From Paracoccaceae bacterium (GTDB lineage: Bacteria > Pseudomonadota > Alphaproteobacteria > Rhodobacterales > Rhodobacteraceae): a stretch of 8,033 nt of DNA. The translations under genes and the position numbers were made by a program. Below are positions 5,281 to 8,033 of this stretch, in pieces. The notes beneath the pieces were generated by a model. That model was not told the DNA's origin. It did not search any database and saw nothing but the letters and a program-made list of their open reading frames with translations. How positions within the stretch are numbered: the first letter of the stretch is position 1; each line of letters begins with the position of its first letter. Location: positions 1-8,033 of the forward strand of contig NVQY01000187.1 in the NCBI GenBank assembly GCA_002400675.1, given 5' to 3'.

Positions 5281-6852
5281 ATGGCCGAAAGCACACCAAG
5301 AAAATCCAGAAAACGGCGCGGGCGTGCCAATCCGCCGGTAACACGGTCCAATGCGGACGCGTTCTCGCTTGATCCGGTTCTGACGGGCCGGGCGGGGTTC
5401 GGGTTTCTCGACAGCGACCGGATGGCGTTCATGCGCAAACGGGTGCTGCAATTGCTGGGCGATTACGGCGTCATGGTGGTGCACCCGGCGGCCCACGCGG
5501 CGTTGAAAAAGGCCGGCGCGGTCGAAGGCACCACCGCAGGCCGTTTGCGCCTGCCGGAATCGCTGGTGGTTGAGGCATTGGCCGCGACCCCCAAAACCGT
5601 GCGTCTGGCTGGCAAATCCCGCGCGTTCGATCTGTCCCTGCCGCGCAGTGACGGAGGGTTCATCCTGCGCACCGGCACCGGCGGGCACGGCTATGTGGAC
5701 CCGCGCGATGCCAGCTATCGCAACATGGATCTGGCCGCCGTGGGTGATATTGTTGCCGTGGCCAACGACCTTGAACAGGTCGGTTTCATCGCCCACCCGT
5801 TTGTGCATGGCGTGCCCGAAGTGACGGCGGACATCCACAGTTATGCCGCCATCACCGCCCACACCCACAAACATGTCTGGATGCAACCCTATCAGAAAGA
5901 AAACGTCGAATACCTGATGAAGATCGCCGCCATCGCTGCGGGCGGCGAGGCTGAATTGCGCGCCAACCCGTCGACCAGCGTCATCACCTGTTCGTTTTCT
6001 CCGTTGGAATTCAAATACATGGATACCGAGGTAATCATTCAGGCCGGCCAATACGGCGTGCCGGTACATGCCTGTTCGCTGCCCTCTGCGGGGGGCACGG
6101 CCCCCCTATCGGGATCGGCGTCGGCGCTGATGGCGGCGGCGGAAATTGTCGGCATGACGACAATGGCGCATGTTCTGGCACCCGGCACGCCGATGATCGC
6201 CACCCCGTTGATGTTCGCGCTGGATATGCGCACGGGGTCGGCGCTTCAGTCCAGCGTCGAGGCGATGCAGGCGGCGAATTTGGCGATCCAGTTGGTCAAA
6301 CAGGAGTTCGGACTGGTGTCCCACACCTACGGGTCCGGGTCGGACACGCCCGACGTGGATCATCAGTCGATGGCAGAACGCGCGATGCTGATGCAGAACA
6401 TCGCGCTGGCGGGGGCGGATATTCTTGGCGGCGTTGGCCAGCTGGAATGCGCCACCGTGTTCAGCCCGGTTCAGGCGGTGCTGGACAATGAAATCGGCGC
6501 AATGATCCGCCGGTTCATCCGCACGCCCGACATCAGCGACGCCGCCCTGAACTGGGACGAAATGTCGTCGATCCGGGTGGGGGGCCATTTCCTTGACAGC
6601 GACCACACGGTCAAAGCCTGCCGGGATCAGTTGATACCGGGGGTGTTCCAACGTCAGGGCCGCGATGATTACGAGGCCTCGGGCCGGCGCGGCGCGTTCG
6701 AGGCCGCCCGTGACCGTGCCCTTGCCGCGATTGCCGCCGCCCCCGAAGGCGGTGTTCTGAACGCCGATCAGACCCGCGAGATTGCGGCGCTGGCGGCAAA
6801 GGCAGACGACCATATCGTGCGGGTCTATCAGGGCGCGGTGCAAACCATCTGA
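5281..6852 (+). CDS. Trimethylamine methyltransferase (MttB) family protein, non-pyrrolysine type
   Basis: The 523-residue protein belongs to the MttB/COG5598 superfamily, whose characterised members move a methyl group from a quaternary or tertiary amine (trimethylamine, glycine betaine and others) to a cobalamin-carrying protein. After a very basic N-terminus (residues 7-15, mostly Lys/Arg) come the conserved barrel segments: GTGGHGYVDP at 132-141, SAGGTAPLSGSASALMAAAEI at about 269-289, the APGTPMIATP region at 300-309, and YGSGSDTPDVDHQ at 350-362, which matches the family's conserved (S/T)D..xxDxQ region. No in-frame TAG occurs, so it has no pyrrolysine, and activity on trimethylamine cannot be assumed. 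ATG 5281 was preferred over an in-frame GTG at 5242 because GGGAGAGG lies just before it. The LldD-like gene follows after 64 bp on the same strand, suggesting an operon. No corrinoid-protein gene is visible. Confidence 0.88.
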   Translation: MAESTPRKSRKRRGRANPPVTRSNADAFSLDPVLTGRAGFGFLDSDRMAFMRKRVLQLLGDYGVMVVHPAAHAALKKAGAVEGTTAGRLRLPESLVVEALAATPKTVRLAGKSRAFDLSLPRSDGGFILRTGTGGHGYVDPRDASYRNMDLAAVGDIVAVANDLEQVGFIAHPFVHGVPEVTADIHSYAAITAHTHKHVWMQPYQKENVEYLMKIAAIAAGGEAELRANPSTSVITCSFSPLEFKYMDTEVIIQAGQYGVPVHACSLPSAGGTAPLSGSASALMAAAEIVGMTTMAHVLAPGTPMIATPLMFALDMRTGSALQSSVEAMQAANLAIQLVKQEFGLVSHTYGSGSDTPDVDHQSMAERAMLMQNIALAGADILGGVGQLECATVFSPVQAVLDNEIGAMIRRFIRTPDISDAALNWDEMSSIRVGGHFLDSDHTVKACRDQLIPGVFQRQGRDDYEASGRRGAFEAARDRALAAIAAAPEGGVLNADQTREIAALAAKADDHIVRVYQGAVQTI

Positions 6853-6916
6853 CAGCGCCCTTGCCTGTAACGGAAATTCTGATACCCAAGAGGAAATCGA
6901 CAACGGGGGGCACACC

Positions 6917-8033
6917 ATGGCGGTGATCACCAACATCAACGACCTCAAACGGATCTACGAACGCCGGGTGCCCCGGATGTTCTATGACTACGCCGAAAGC
7001 GGCAGTTGGACCGAACAGACCTTCCGCGAAAACACCTCGGATTTCGACCTGATCCGCCTGCGTCAACGGGTGGCCAGCGACATGAGCGGGCGCACCACAA
7101 ACAGCCAGATGATCGGTCAGGATGTGGCCATGCCGGTGGCCCTTGCCCCGGTTGGCATGACCGGCATGCAGCACGCGGATGGCGAGATAAAAGCCGCCCG
7201 CGCCGCCGAGGATTTCGGCGTGCCGTTCACCCTGTCCACCATGTCGATCAACTCGATCGAGGACGTGGCCGAGGCGACCACAAACCCGTTTTGGTTCCAG
7301 CTATATGTGATGAACGACACCGACTATACCTCGCGGCTGATCCAGCGGGCCAAGGACGCCAAATGCTCGGCTTTGGTGATCACGCTGGATTTGCAGATCC
7401 TCGGGCAGCGCCACAAAGACCTCAAGAACGGCCTCAGCGCCCCGCCCAAGCTGACCCCGAAAACCATCGCCAACCTGATGACCAAATGGACATGGGGGTT
7501 GGGCATGTTGCGGGCCAAACGGCGCGAATTCGGCAATATCGTCGGCCATGTGGACGGCATTTCCGACGCCTCGTCGCTAATGTCATGGACCAGTGAACAG
7601 TTCGACCTGACGCTGGACTGGGGCAAGGTCTCCAAGCTGATGGAACAATGGGGCGGCAAGGTGATCCTCAAGGGGATTCTCGACGCCGAAGACGCAAAAA
7701 TGGCCGCCAAACTGGGGGTGGATGCCATCATAGTCTCGAACCACGGCGGGCGGCAGTTGGACGGCGCGCTTAGCTCTATCCGGTCGCTCCAGCCGATTCT
7801 GGACGCGGTGGGCGGTGAGGTCGACGTGCATCTCGACAGCGGCATCCGGTCCGGGCAGGACATTCTCAAGGCGATAGCGATGGGGGCAAGTGGTACCTAT
7901 ATCGGGCGCGCGTTCATCTACGGGCTGGGGGCGATGGGGCAAAAGGGCGTGACCACCGCGCTTAACATCCTGCAAAAGGAAATGGACATCACCATGGCGC
8001 TGTGCGGGGAAAAGAATGTCGCCGGGCTGGGGC
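6917..8033 (+). CDS. FMN-dependent alpha-hydroxy-acid oxidase / L-lactate dehydrogenase (LldD)-like protein, 3' truncated
   Basis: The frame runs open for 372 codons from ATG 6917 to the window edge, so only a short C-terminal piece is missing (LldD proteins have about 380-400 residues). It is a TIM-barrel flavoenzyme that oxidises 2-hydroxy acids to 2-keto acids. Residues matching the glycolate oxidase active site are Tyr25 (YDYAESG), Tyr130 (FQLY), Asp158 (TLD), Arg165, Lys252 (KGI), the catalytic base His276 and Arg279 in SNHGGRQLDG, with FMN-phosphate contacts in DSGIRSG (307-313) and YIGRAF (328-333). Met109 stands where glycolate oxidase has the substrate-gating Trp108, so the substrate is unlikely to be simply glycolate. 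The long insert at about 172-225 and the overall sequence look more like LldD than glycolate oxidase. There is no signal peptide. A G-run (6905-6910) is the likely ribosome binding site. It is probably co-transcribed with the MttB-like gene. Confidence 0.92.
   Translation, partial: MAVITNINDLKRIYERRVPRMFYDYAESGSWTEQTFRENTSDFDLIRLRQRVASDMSGRTTNSQMIGQDVAMPVALAPVGMTGMQHADGEIKAARAAEDFGVPFTLSTMSINSIEDVAEATTNPFWFQLYVMNDTDYTSRLIQRAKDAKCSALVITLDLQILGQRHKDLKNGLSAPPKLTPKTIANLMTKWTWGLGMLRAKRREFGNIVGHVDGISDASSLMSWTSEQFDLTLDWGKVSKLMEQWGGKVILKGILDAEDAKMAAKLGVDAIIVSNHGGRQLDGALSSIRSLQPILDAVGGEVDVHLDSGIRSGQDILKAIAMGASGTYIGRAFIYGLGAMGQKGVTTALNILQKEMDITMALCGEKNVAGLG

Noticed and set aside
5263..6069. Long open frame on the minus strand opposite the MttB-like gene
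   Set aside because: It is the antisense shadow of a strongly supported gene; the translation is His/Arg/Gly-rich and low in recognisable motifs, as expected for the complement of a GC-rich coding strand.
6106..6948. Long minus-strand open frame spanning the MttB-like 3' end and the start of the LldD-like gene
   Set aside because: Same reason: antisense to two well-supported genes, with Arg/His-rich composition and no family motif.
1..8033. CRISPR arrays, insertion sequences, tRNA or rRNA genes, riboswitches
   Set aside because: No regularly spaced repeats, transposase motifs, terminal repeats, cloverleaf-like segments or conserved riboswitch cores were recognised on reading either strand; no gap between genes is larger than about 190 bp.

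Overview
The window looks like a GC-rich alphaproteobacterial chromosome, most likely Rhodobacterales (Roseobacter group). This is inferred from codon bias, from a dimethylglycine-dehydrogenase-type GcvT protein beside a trimethylamine-methyltransferase-family protein, and from the general style of the genes; no rRNA or other marker confirms it. No mobile element, tRNA, rRNA or CRISPR array was seen. It reads as ordinary, densely packed chromosome in mixed orientation.

Layout, left to right. (1) 1-855 (+): the 3' part of a folate-binding GcvT-type protein, probably the C-terminal half of a dimethylglycine/sarcosine-dehydrogenase-like flavoenzyme. It converges on (2) 866-1963 (-): the translation-associated ATPase YchF. 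(3) A 156-bp divergent intergenic region carries a 7-bp inverted repeat and leads to 2120-2605 (+): a secreted PagL-like lipid A deacylase (outer-membrane beta-barrel). (4) 2710-3501 (+): tryptophan synthase alpha subunit, trpA, without trpB beside it. (5) 3493-3993 and 3993-5090 (-): a two-gene operon, transcribed leftward, of a Tat-exported Acg/nitroreductase-like flavoprotein followed by a MarR regulator. The two are joined by a TGATG stop/start overlap. A perfect 18-bp palindrome sits inside the predicted promoter. (6) 5281-6852 (+): a pyrrolysine-free MttB-family methyltransferase. 64 bp after it, 6917 to the window end (+), comes an FMN-dependent alpha-hydroxy-acid oxidase/lactate dehydrogenase-like gene that runs off the window.

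How the genes may work together. The marR/Acg pair is a likely self-regulated redox unit, with the regulator probably repressing its own promoter through the palindrome. The MttB-like and LldD-like genes are probably co-transcribed and could process a small methylated compound, but no corrinoid protein or reactivase is visible and the substrate is unknown. The GcvT-type protein at the left edge also belongs to methylated-amine/one-carbon metabolism but is not in the same operon. YchF and TrpA are housekeeping genes.

Nothing here is clearly a new biological system. The strongest second-look items are the palindromic operator of the marR/Acg operon and the MttB-like/LldD-like gene pair.
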